From contig CALCMV010000199.1 in NCBI GenBank assembly GCA_937967535.1, forward strand, positions 1-32,440: a stretch of 32,440 nucleotides of DNA, read 5' to 3'. Source of the stretch: an uncultured Saprospiraceae bacterium (lineage in GTDB: Bacteria > Bacteroidota > Bacteroidia > Chitinophagales > Saprospiraceae). A program made the position numbers and the translations under genes. The notes beneath the pieces were generated by a model, which did not search any database, was not told the DNA's origin, and saw only the letters and a list, made by a program, of their open reading frames with translations. The number at the start of each line of letters is the position of its first letter. Position 1 is the stretch's first letter. Below, one piece after another: positions 17,060 to 25,275 of this stretch.

Positions 17060-17539
17060 ATGAAAGAAATTATAGAGAACGTAAGGGGCTTGCTTGAAGA
17101 TAAATTTGAGGCAGAAGAGGAATATAAAGATTTTTTTATCGTAGACATCAAAATGACGACCCCCAACAGAATGGAAGTGTTCATTGAAAGCGACTCTAAT
17201 TTGTATATTGACCAACTCAAGCCCCTCAATCGCTACCTTCAGGAGCATATTGATGAGGCAGGTTGGATGGGCGAAAAATATACCTTAGATGTATCGTCGC
17301 CGGGAGTGGGTACACTCAAAGTCAAGCGACAATACTTCAAAAATATCGGCAGAAAGGTAGAAATCCGCCTCCACGAAGGTAAGCCCGAAACCGGCAAACT
17401 CATCGCCGTCAATGAACAAAGCGTCACCATAGAACAGGAAAAGACGAGTAAAGAAGGCAAAAAGAAAATCAAACAAATAGTCGAAACGGTCATCCCATTT
17501 GACCATATCAAGCAGACTATCGTAAAAATAAGTTTTTAA
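17060..17539 (+). CDS. rimP: ribosome maturation factor RimP
   Basis: LDVSSPGVGTLKVKRQYFKNIGRKVEIRL, followed by nusA and infB. Confidence 0.93.
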   Translation: MKEIIENVRGLLEDKFEAEEEYKDFFIVDIKMTTPNRMEVFIESDSNLYIDQLKPLNRYLQEHIDEAGWMGEKYTLDVSSPGVGTLKVKRQYFKNIGRKVEIRLHEGKPETGKLIAVNEQSVTIEQEKTSKEGKKKIKQIVETVIPFDHIKQTIVKISF

Positions 17540-17620
17540 TGAGTAACGAGCAGCGAGTAGCGAGTAAGGAGTGCATAAGGACAACTCTTACTCGCTACTC
17601 GTCACTCGCTACTCGCTACT
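17537..17620 (+). repeat. inverted pair of 7-nt arrays between rimP and nusA, forming a long hairpin
   Basis: TAATGAG TAACGAG CAGCGAG TAGCGAG TAAGGAG (17537-17571, starting at the rimP stop), then ACTCGCT ACTCGTC ACTCGCT ACTCGCT ACT (17590-17620). Perfect 13-bp core 17555-17567/17588-17600. Confidence 0.92.
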
Positions 17621-17629
17621 AATAAAATT

Positions 17630-18880
17630 ATGAGCATCAATTTAGTCGATTCGTTTTCCGAGTTTAAGGAAATGAAAAACATAGACCGCCCCACGATGGT
17701 GCGTGTTTTGGAAGATGTATTTCGCACATTGATTCGCAAAAAATACGGCTCTGATGATAATTTTCAGGTCATTGTCAATACCGACAAAGGTGACCTTGAA
17801 CTCTGGCGAGTGCGCGACATCGTAAAAGACGGTGCCGAAATTGAAGACGGCAACACTGAGGTACATCTCAAATATGCCCTCACCATTGAGGAAGACTATG
17901 AGGTAGGCGAGGAATGTTATGAACAACTCTTCCTCAAAGACTTCGGACGCAGAGCGATTATGGCTGCACGTCAGACACTCATTTCGCGGATTTTGGAATT
18001 GGAGAAAGATGACATCTATCGCCGCTACTCCCAACGGGTCGGCGATGTGGTACTCGGCGAGGTGCATCAAATCCTCAAACGCGACATCCTCGTATTGGAC
18101 GATACAACGGGCAATGAACTCGTATTGCCTCGAAATGAGACGATTAAAGGTGATTTTTTCCGAAAAGGTGAACTTGTACGCGCAATTATACGTAAAGTAG
18201 AGATGAAGAATAACAACCCTGTTGTTATCCTCTCTCGTACCGACAATACATTCCTCGAAAAACTCCTCGAACAAGAAGTTCCTGAAATCGAGGACGGACT
18301 CATTACCATCAAAAAAATTGTCCGTATGCCCGGCGAACGCGCCAAGGTAGCCGTCGAATCTTACGACGACCGCATTGACCCCGTAGGGGCATGCGTAGGG
18401 ATGAAAGGTTCGCGTATACATGGTATCGTGCGTGAGCTACGCAACGAAAATATTGATATTATCAACTATACTAATAATGAGGGACTGTTGATTCAGCGCG
18501 CGCTTACGCCCGCCAAAATCACCTCATTAGAACTTGACGACGAAGCACGTCGGGTAGCCGTCTATCTGCGCCCCGACCAAGTATCGCTCGCTATCGGAAA
18601 AGGTGGTTTGAATATCAAACTCGCCAGCCGATTGACCGAATACGAAATAGATGTATACCGCGATACCGACGAGGTGATTGATGATGTAGAGCTAAATGAA
18701 TTTAACGACGAAATTGACCAGTGGGTGATTGATGCCTTCAAATCTGTCGGATGCGATACCGCACGCAGCGTACTCGCTTTGAGCAAAGAAGAAATCATTC
18801 GTCGTACCGACCTTGAAGAAGAAACTATAGATGAGGTAATAAGAGTATTATCCTCAGAGTTTGAAGGAGATGTTGACTAA
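17630..18880 (+). CDS. nusA: transcription termination/antitermination factor NusA
   Basis: N-terminal NusA domain, S1 and KH regions (VGACVGMKGSRIHGIVRELRNENIDI, PDQVSLAIGKGGLNIKLASRLTEYEIDV). Confidence 0.96.
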   Translation: MSINLVDSFSEFKEMKNIDRPTMVRVLEDVFRTLIRKKYGSDDNFQVIVNTDKGDLELWRVRDIVKDGAEIEDGNTEVHLKYALTIEEDYEVGEECYEQLFLKDFGRRAIMAARQTLISRILELEKDDIYRRYSQRVGDVVLGEVHQILKRDILVLDDTTGNELVLPRNETIKGDFFRKGELVRAIIRKVEMKNNNPVVILSRTDNTFLEKLLEQEVPEIEDGLITIKKIVRMPGERAKVAVESYDDRIDPVGACVGMKGSRIHGIVRELRNENIDIINYTNNEGLLIQRALTPAKITSLELDDEARRVAVYLRPDQVSLAIGKGGLNIKLASRLTEYEIDVYRDTDEVIDDVELNEFNDEIDQWVIDAFKSVGCDTARSVLALSKEEIIRRTDLEEETIDEVIRVLSSEFEGDVD

Positions 18881-19150
18881 ATTATTTTATCCTTAGTCAA
18901 GCGGTTATTTTTTTTATTTTAATTAAAGTAAAAATTCGATAAAAATATTTTCTAATTATCGAAAATACAAATAACACAAATTCGCGTTTTTTTATTTTTA
19001 AATTAAAAAATATAATAATGCAAATGAAATACGCTTAACTTGAATGACAATATTTAGCAAAAATAAAATTTATCTATTTTTAAATTAATAAAAAATAAAA
19101 TTTATATGACGACTAAATATACTAAAGTCGTCAGTATGTATATCTAAAAA

Positions 19151-19206
19151 ATAGCGAGACAAAAAATAATCATGTCAACATTGTAAGGATATTTTTGTCT
19201 CACTAT
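19151..19206 (+). other. long hairpin in the nusA-infB intergenic region
   Basis: atagcgagacaaaaaat (19151-19167) and atttttgtctcactat (19191-19206), one mismatch. Confidence 0.6.
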
Positions 19207-19366
19207 GACCGCAAAAAAATAAGTCTGCGAAATGCAGGCAGTAGCCGTTTTTTAGTAAAGATTTTTATAAAACAGGAAATCACTACAATAATTTGGCAAT
19301 CAAACAATTTACTGGTTACTTAACAACCAAATTATCACTCAAAAAACGGCACAATAAAAAATAAAT

Positions 19367-22300
19367 ATGGCGAAACGTCTAGTCAAGGTTGCATCAGAAC
19401 TTAATGTTGGTATCGGCACCATCGTAGAGCATCTCAATGCTAATGGGTTCTCTATTGAAAATAAGCCAACAGCGAAAGTCACCAATGATATGTATTCCAA
19501 TCTCCTCGAAGAATTTAGCAGTTCTGTGGCTATCAAGGAGCAAGCCGACCAACTTATCATAGGCACACGTAACAAAACCAAAGAAAAAGAGGCGGAAGCC
19601 GAGCCCGAAGTTGCTGTAGCAGAGCCGGAACCTACACCCGAACCTGTTCAGGTAGCTCCCGAACCCCTAATCGAAGAAGAAATAGACGTTCCCGAACTAC
19701 TCGAAGAGGTTGATGTGCCGCCTATAATTGAAGAAGAACCTATTATAGAACCTACTCCCGAACCGATACCCGAACCGGAGCCTGCACCCAAGCCTAAAGC
19801 CAAAGCCAAACCTAAACCCAAGCCGGAACCTAAACCAGAGCCTAAACCGGAACCGGAGCCACAACCGGAAATATCCGAATCTGTAGAGGAGGTTCCTGTT
19901 GCCGTAAAGAAGAAAGATGCCGAGCCGGAAATGATAGAAACGCCCAAATTGGACGGACTCAAAGTAGTAGATAAAATGGACTTGAAAGAACTCAAAAGAG
20001 CAGGCAAGAAAAAGAAGAAAAAAACACCCCCGAAAAAAGAAACACCGGCAAAGAAAAAAGAACCTGTGGCAAAACAGAAGAAAGAAGCACCGAAAAAGGA
20101 ACAAGTCAAGCAGCAAAAACCGGAAGTTCCCAAAGAAAAACCCACAAAAACAACACAACAATACGTAGAACCCGAAATGTATCGCGCCGAAACTCCGACC
20201 TTAAAAGGCGTAAAAGTATTGGGCAAAATTGACCCATCCAAATTCAAAAAAGAACCATCCAGAAAACGTAAAGACAAGAAAAAAAGCGGTAATAATAACA
20301 ACAAACAAAATAACAATAACAATAATAATAACAACAACAACAACAACAACAACAAAGACGGCGAAAGCAAATCACAAAAACGCAGACGCAGACGCAAAAA
20401 AGTAGCTACCGGAAATAGCAGAGACAACAACAGAGGCGGTGGCAATAACAGTAATAATAATAGCAATAATAATAATAATAATAACAGAGACAACAACAGA
20501 GGCGGCGGCAATAGAGGCGGCGGTGGCAATAGAAGAGGCAACCGTTCTAATAATAAAGAAATCTCCAAGAAGGAGGTAGATGAAAAACTCAAACAAACTA
20601 TGATGCGCCTCCAAGGTGGAGGCAAAAACCGCCGACAAAAAATACGCCGGGAAGAACGCTCGCGCCGACGCGAAAAGCGCGAAATGATAGACCTCGAAAG
20701 CCAAGAAGCAGCACAAGTAATTCAAGTGACGGAATTTATCTCCGTTTCCGAATTTGCGAGCTTGATGGATGTATCCGCCACCGATGTGATTATGGTGTGT
20801 ATGAACATGGGAGTCATCGTAGCCATCAATCAGCGTCTGGATGCCGAAATTATCGAAATTATTGCCGAAGAATTTGGCAAAAAAATAGAATTCATCAGTG
20901 CAGAAGCGCAGATGGAAATGGAGGAAGAAGAAATCGTGGATGCCATCGAAGACCTCCAGCCGCGCGCACCGATTGTCACTGTTATGGGACACGTTGACCA
21001 CGGGAAAACTTCGCTTCTGGACTACATCCGAAGTGCCAAAGTTATCGAAGGCGAGGCAGGGGGAATCACCCAACACATCGGTGCATATGAGGTCAAAGTC
21101 GGCGAAGACGACCGCAAGATTACCTTCCTCGATACACCGGGTCACGAAGCCTTTACCGCCATGCGTGCGCGTGGTGCTAAGGTCACTGATGTTGCCGTTA
21201 TTATCGTAGCAGCAGACGATAACGTGATGCCACAAACCAAAGAAGCCATCAGTCACGCACAAGCAGCAGGCGTACCTATCATCTTCGCAATCAATAAGAT
21301 AGACAAAGACGGCTCAAATCCCGACCGCATCAAAACCGAACTTGCCCAACTCAATTTCCAAGTCGAAGAATGGGGCGGCAAATATCCTTCGCAAGATATT
21401 TCAGCTAAATTCGGACAAGGCGTAGACGACCTGCTTGAAAAGATACTACTCGAATCCGACATCCTCGAACTCAAAGCCAACCCCGACCGCGAGGCACAAG
21501 GCGTTGTACTCGAAGCATCCTTAGATAAAGGACGTGGTTACGTCTCCAAATTCCTAATACAAGCAGGTACACTCAAAATCGGTGATTCCATCGTAGCCGG
21601 TTCGCACTTTGGTAAAGTACGTGCCATGATTAATGAACGCGGTCAACGTATTGATATTGCAGGACCTTCTGCACCGGTACTCGTACTTGGTATGAAAGGC
21701 GCACCGCAGGCAGGCGAAAAATTCAAGGTGATGAAAGCCGAAAGCGATGCCCGCCAACTCGCCGCCAAACGCGCTCAAATCCAAAGCGAACAAGAACGAC
21801 GTGCCACCAAGCGACTCAGCCTCGAAGAAATTGGTCGTCGTCTTGCACTTGGCTCATTTAAAGAACTCAACCTCATCGTCAAAGGTGATGTGGATGGGTC
21901 TATCGAAGCCCTTGCAGACTCCTTGCTCAAACTCTCTACCGAAACCGTACAGGTCAATATCGTACACAAAGCCGTTGGTCAAATCATCGAATCCGACATC
22001 TTGTTGGCATCTGCATCCGATGCGATTATCGTTGGTTTCCAAGTGCGTCCATCTTCAATGGCACGCAAACTGGCAGAGCAAGAAGGCGTACAAATCAAGA
22101 CCTACTCCGTCATTTACAGTGCGATAGAAGAAGTCAAATCTGCCATCGAAGGCATGTTGGAGCCGACCAAAGAAGAGCGCATCACAGCTACCGTCGAAGT
22201 CCGTGAAGTCTTCAAAATCAGCAAAGTCGGTACGATTGCGGGTTGCTTTGTACAAGAAGGAAAAATCTCGCGCAACGACCACATCCGTGTCATCCGCGAT

Positions 22301-22492
22301 GGTATCGTTATCTACCCAATGAAAGAGGGCGTAGTCGGCGAACTTGCTTCGCTCAAACGCTTCAAAGATGATGTCAAAGAAGTCAAAAACAACTTTGAAT
22401 GTGGTATGAACGTCAAAAACTTCAACGACATCAAAGTAGGTGACATCATTGAAGGCTACGAAATCGTAGAAGTGAAACAGAAGTTGAAGTAG
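19367..22492 (+). CDS. infB: translation initiation factor IF-2
   Basis: [45 protein letters not shown]; long low-complexity N-terminus with PEP and poly-Asn tracts. Confidence 0.97.
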   Translation: MAKRLVKVASELNVGIGTIVEHLNANGFSIENKPTAKVTNDMYSNLLEEFSSSVAIKEQADQLIIGTRNKTKEKEAEAEPEVAVAEPEPTPEPVQVAPEPLIEEEIDVPELLEEVDVPPIIEEEPIIEPTPEPIPEPEPAPKPKAKAKPKPKPEPKPEPKPEPEPQPEISESVEEVPVAVKKKDAEPEMIETPKLDGLKVVDKMDLKELKRAGKKKKKKTPPKKETPAKKKEPVAKQKKEAPKKEQVKQQKPEVPKEKPTKTTQQYVEPEMYRAETPTLKGVKVLGKIDPSKFKKEPSRKRKDKKKSGNNNNKQNNNNNNNNNNNNNNNKDGESKSQKRRRRRKKVATGNSRDNNRGGGNNSNNNSNNNNNNNRDNNRGGGNRGGGGNRRGNRSNNKEISKKEVDEKLKQTMMRLQGGGKNRRQKIRREERSRRREKREMIDLESQEAAQVIQVTEFISVSEFASLMDVSATDVIMVCMNMGVIVAINQRLDAEIIEIIAEEFGKKIEFISAEAQMEMEEEEIVDAIEDLQPRAPIVTVMGHVDHGKTSLLDYIRSAKVIEGEAGGITQHIGAYEVKVGEDDRKITFLDTPGHEAFTAMRARGAKVTDVAVIIVAADDNVMPQTKEAISHAQAAGVPIIFAINKIDKDGSNPDRIKTELAQLNFQVEEWGGKYPSQDISAKFGQGVDDLLEKILLESDILELKANPDREAQGVVLEASLDKGRGYVSKFLIQAGTLKIGDSIVAGSHFGKVRAMINERGQRIDIAGPSAPVLVLGMKGAPQAGEKFKVMKAESDARQLAAKRAQIQSEQERRATKRLSLEEIGRRLALGSFKELNLIVKGDVDGSIEALADSLLKLSTETVQVNIVHKAVGQIIESDILLASASDAIIVGFQVRPSSMARKLAEQEGVQIKTYSVIYSAIEEVKSAIEGMLEPTKEERITATVEVREVFKISKVGTIAGCFVQEGKISRNDHIRVIRDGIVIYPMKEGVVGELASLKRFKDDVKEVKNNFECGMNVKNFNDIKVGDIIEGYEIVEVKQKLK

Positions 22493-22523
22493 TGATTGGT
22501 GACTCGTGATTAGTGATTAGTTT
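22490..22523 (+). repeat. heptad array starting at the infB stop codon
   Basis: TAGTGAT TGGTGAC TCGTGAT TAGTGAT TAGTTT. Confidence 0.88.
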
Positions 22524-22545
22524 TCACTTCGTGAAATGTTTTTTT
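22522..22545 (+). terminator. infB terminator
   Basis: TTTCAC ttc GTGAAA followed by a T7 run. Confidence 0.7.
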
Positions 22546-22599
22546 GTATAACGAATTTGACTTATTTTTTTGTGCAAAAATAATTTTCAATATAAAATA

Positions 22600-22637
22600 G
22601 AAACGCCTGTGAGATTTTTAAATCTCACAGGCGTTTC
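22600..22637. terminator. bidirectional terminator between convergent infB and T9SS gene
   Basis: Perfect 18-bp inverted repeat gaaacgcctgtgagattt tt aaatctcacaggcgtttc. Confidence 0.75.
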
Positions 22638-22640
22638 AGA

Positions 22641-22667
22641 TTAATCATTAATCATTAATCATTAACC
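22641..22667 (-). repeat. heptad array (TAATGAT)n spanning the stop of the T9SS gene
   Basis: Minus strand GGT TAATGAT TAATGAT TAATGAT TAATC; the stop TAA is at 22655-22657. Confidence 0.9.
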
Positions 22668-23521
22668 AAAAACTGCGTTGTCAATACCTTATCCTCACTA
22701 CTCAATCGCAGCATATAGGTACCTGCATTAAGTTGACTCACATCAAATTGTGCCTGATTTGTACCTGTCGCCAAATCAAGCGGACGAGTAATCGCAATAC
22801 GTCCTTGCACATCCATAATCTCTGCCAGTACTATCCCCGAAAAATTACTTTCTACCCTGACATTCAGGTAGTTAATCGCCGGATTTGGAAATACCTTCAT
22901 CACAGCATCCAGAGCAGTCACATCAAAAATACCTACCGTAGCTTCCTGTAGCGTCAGTGAAATATTAGCACCACCATCACCACTATTGCCCGTAGCACGA
23001 TTGACTGATGTACCTGCGGCATAAAAAGTCACACTACCCGAGCTTTCCGCCGGTGCCGTCCATTTCACATCAAATTCGCCGGAATCTTGTGTGCCGGCTT
23101 GTTCAGCATAGCTTCTGCCGGTTTCATTTGCGGTAGCTATCTGTACGCCCGTACCCGGACTCGACCAGCCATTGGTATCGCTCAAATCATCATCTATTAG
23201 ATTCACTATCTGAAAGCCGTGTCCTGCTGCATCGCTATTTATATCCGACACCGTCACCCTCACATCGTAAGTTGCGCCCGGAAAATACTCCGTTACAGCC
23301 GTTGTAGTTCCCTCCTCAAAAACTTCAATCATAATTGTAGTTTCGAGTGGTCCATTGTGGCAAGTTTGGCAGACCCAAGGCACACCGGGCGATATTTCTT
23401 GGTCGCCGGGCGCACCCGTATTGCCTGCATTTTGGGCAGCTGCCCGTCCGCCCGAATTGCTCATCAGCAGGAATCCAAGTGCCAAAGCACTCATTAAAGT
23501 GTAAATAATTTTAAATTTCAT
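22655..23521 (-). CDS. secreted protein with CxxCH motif (choice-of-anchor V/reelin-like) and T9SS type A sorting domain
   Basis: Signal peptide; NTGAPGDQEISPGVPWVCQTCHNG; C-terminal FPNPAINYLNVRVES...GTYMLRLSSEDKVLTTQFLV. Confidence 0.85.
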   Translation of the reverse strand: MKFKIIYTLMSALALGFLLMSNSGGRAAAQNAGNTGAPGDQEISPGVPWVCQTCHNGPLETTIMIEVFEEGTTTAVTEYFPGATYDVRVTVSDINSDAAGHGFQIVNLIDDDLSDTNGWSSPGTGVQIATANETGRSYAEQAGTQDSGEFDVKWTAPAESSGSVTFYAAGTSVNRATGNSGDGGANISLTLQEATVGIFDVTALDAVMKVFPNPAINYLNVRVESNFSGIVLAEIMDVQGRIAITRPLDLATGTNQAQFDVSQLNAGTYMLRLSSEDKVLTTQFLVND

Positions 23522-23530
23522 ATCATTATA

Positions 23531-23566
23531 AGTTGAGAGTTTATCGGTTGCGGCTCACAAGTTGTG
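23531..23566 (+). repeat. weak heptad-periodic segment upstream of the T9SS gene
   Basis: AGTTGAG AGTTTAT CGGTTGC GGCTCAC AAGTTGT; shares words GGTTGCG and AGTTGTG with the 10115-10145 array. Confidence 0.5.
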
Positions 23567-23696
23567 TTATATACGAAAACCCACAACTTATAGTCTGCTA
23601 CCTAGAACCCAATTCTAAAATAAATTTCACTAAGGGAGTACAAAATACACTAAGTTTCATTAATTTCAAGTATAATTGCATCTTGAACTTAATTCA

Positions 23697-24254
23697 ATGT
23701 CCTTACCAACACCATACGGCGGTCAAAACCGTGTTCGGCTCTCCCGAAAAGAATACCTTATTTGGGGAAGTATTACTTTGATAATTACAGGTACAATATT
23801 GCTATTTGCTTTTGAATTGCCACATTTTAATAATACTTTTTATGTAGGGAGAATGTTTTTGTGTACAACGGTTGTTGCTATTCTGGTGGGTACATTTATT
23901 GTTTTCAAAATAAAAAACACCTTCAAAGATACTGTGGATGCCATCCGCGTTTCATTGATGATTTCTCTGGGGCTGATTGCATTGACCTTTCTAATCACAC
24001 ACATTCTAAATAGAAGTATAACACGCGGCGAAGCTTATACTGAAACCTATCCTTTTATCCAACATCAATTTTACAGAGTGAATGATAGCGAATTTGCAAG
24101 TGAAAATACTTTTTCGACTTACATTGAAGTCAATAACAATATGAAACGCCTCGTCAGTCGCGGACCACTCTATGATGAAACTTCTGAAAATCAAAAAATT
24201 ACCATTCCTGTAAAGACGGGCTTATTTGGTTTCAAAGTTGCAAAAATATATTGA
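23697..24254 (+). CDS. hypothetical membrane protein, DUF4199-like hydrophobic pattern
   Basis: Three hydrophobic segments, start MSLPTPYGGQ at 23697. Family assignment uncertain. Confidence 0.6.
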   Translation: MSLPTPYGGQNRVRLSRKEYLIWGSITLIITGTILLFAFELPHFNNTFYVGRMFLCTTVVAILVGTFIVFKIKNTFKDTVDAIRVSLMISLGLIALTFLITHILNRSITRGEAYTETYPFIQHQFYRVNDSEFASENTFSTYIEVNNNMKRLVSRGPLYDETSENQKITIPVKTGLFGFKVAKIY

Positions 24255-24259
24255 CAATT

Positions 24260-24300
24260 TTGGCTATCAAATTCATAGCTGCCGGTTCATAGTTCATCGT
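24260..24300 (+). repeat. heptad array (GTTCATA-type), copy 1
   Basis: TTGGCTATCAAATTCATAGCTGCCGGTTCATAGTTCATCG, six nt after the 24254 stop. Confidence 0.7.
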
Positions 24301-25016
24301 TTTTTATAACAAACTGAATTATATTGTTTTGTAAATAATTGATTATCAAATTTATATAAATGAACGGGTAGCCAAAGTTTTTATTAAACAATATCGAAAT
24401 TTTAAAATTTGAACTGAATAAAATGTCGCAGAATTGACTTATTTTGAATTATTCACAAAAATAAAAAATATATAATCATTTGTCAAGTGTATTGAGAAAA
24501 ATTCCAAATATGCTCTTAAATCAAGCCAAATGAAAAGTAATTTTTATCACGTATAATATGCTGATTTTTAGATTTCCCGAAAAATTTGCGGCTAGCCATT
24601 TAACTTTGCCTAAAGCGAATACTCGTCAGACGAATCCCTTTATTCAATGCGAATATTTTATGAGATAAATCACTACATTTCACAAAAACTTTCGTCAGAC
24701 GAGTACTATCCCACAAACAAACTTAAACGGCTATCCAAATTTGCTCGTCTGTCATTTGCAAAATGTCAACCGACTCAAGTTTATCCTCCAATTTCAAAAA
24801 AACACATTATAAAAAAATCTTTGCCATCCTTAGAACTTAATTAAAAAAATCCATTTTACTTTAGGAACGCGGCATAAATAAGTTGACCATCTTGGATAGC
24901 TTATTTTATACTTCCCTGATAGCTATTGGGGTCTTCTTGAAAAAGGGTTTCGGTTTAACCGAGAAGATAAATAACTATTTTTAAGGAGAAAATTAAGAAC
25001 AAACTTGATGTATTTA

Positions 25017-25074
25017 TTGGCTATCAGTTCATAGTTGCCAGTTCATGGTTCATAGTTCATGGTTCATAGTTCAT
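25017..25074 (+). repeat. heptad array (AGTTCAT/GGTTCAT), copy 2
   Basis: GGCTATC AGTTCAT AGTTGCC AGTTCAT GGTTCAT AGTTCAT GGTTCAT AGTTCAT. Confidence 0.9.
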
Positions 25075-25275
25075 TTTGCAATCTATTGAATAACAATATT
25101 TTATAAATTTTTTATTATAAAATTTGAGGAAACTTAAACGGGTAGCCTATTTGTTTTGCATTTACTTTGTTTTTAGGCTATTACAAATAAAATATTTTGT
25201 ATACGTATTATAAGCATTTTTACATTTAACAAATTAAGACCATATTTAAAATTTACCATTACCATTACAATTACT

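Noticed and set aside
17537-17620. CRISPR-like or simple microsatellite
   Set aside because: Units are only 7 nt, contiguous and inverted; no spacer structure. Better described as paired heptad arrays.
17642-18421. 259-aa minus-strand ORF
   Set aside because: Antisense to nusA, no independent support.
19648-20625. 325-aa minus-strand ORF
   Set aside because: Antisense shadow of the low-complexity IF-2 N-terminus; composition is poly-Leu/Ser artefact.
20372-21262. 296-aa minus-strand ORF
   Set aside because: Antisense to the conserved IF-2 GTPase region.
24647-24844. 65-aa plus-strand ORF
   Set aside because: Short, no start context, lies in the repeat-rich intergenic region with TCGTCAGACGA motifs.
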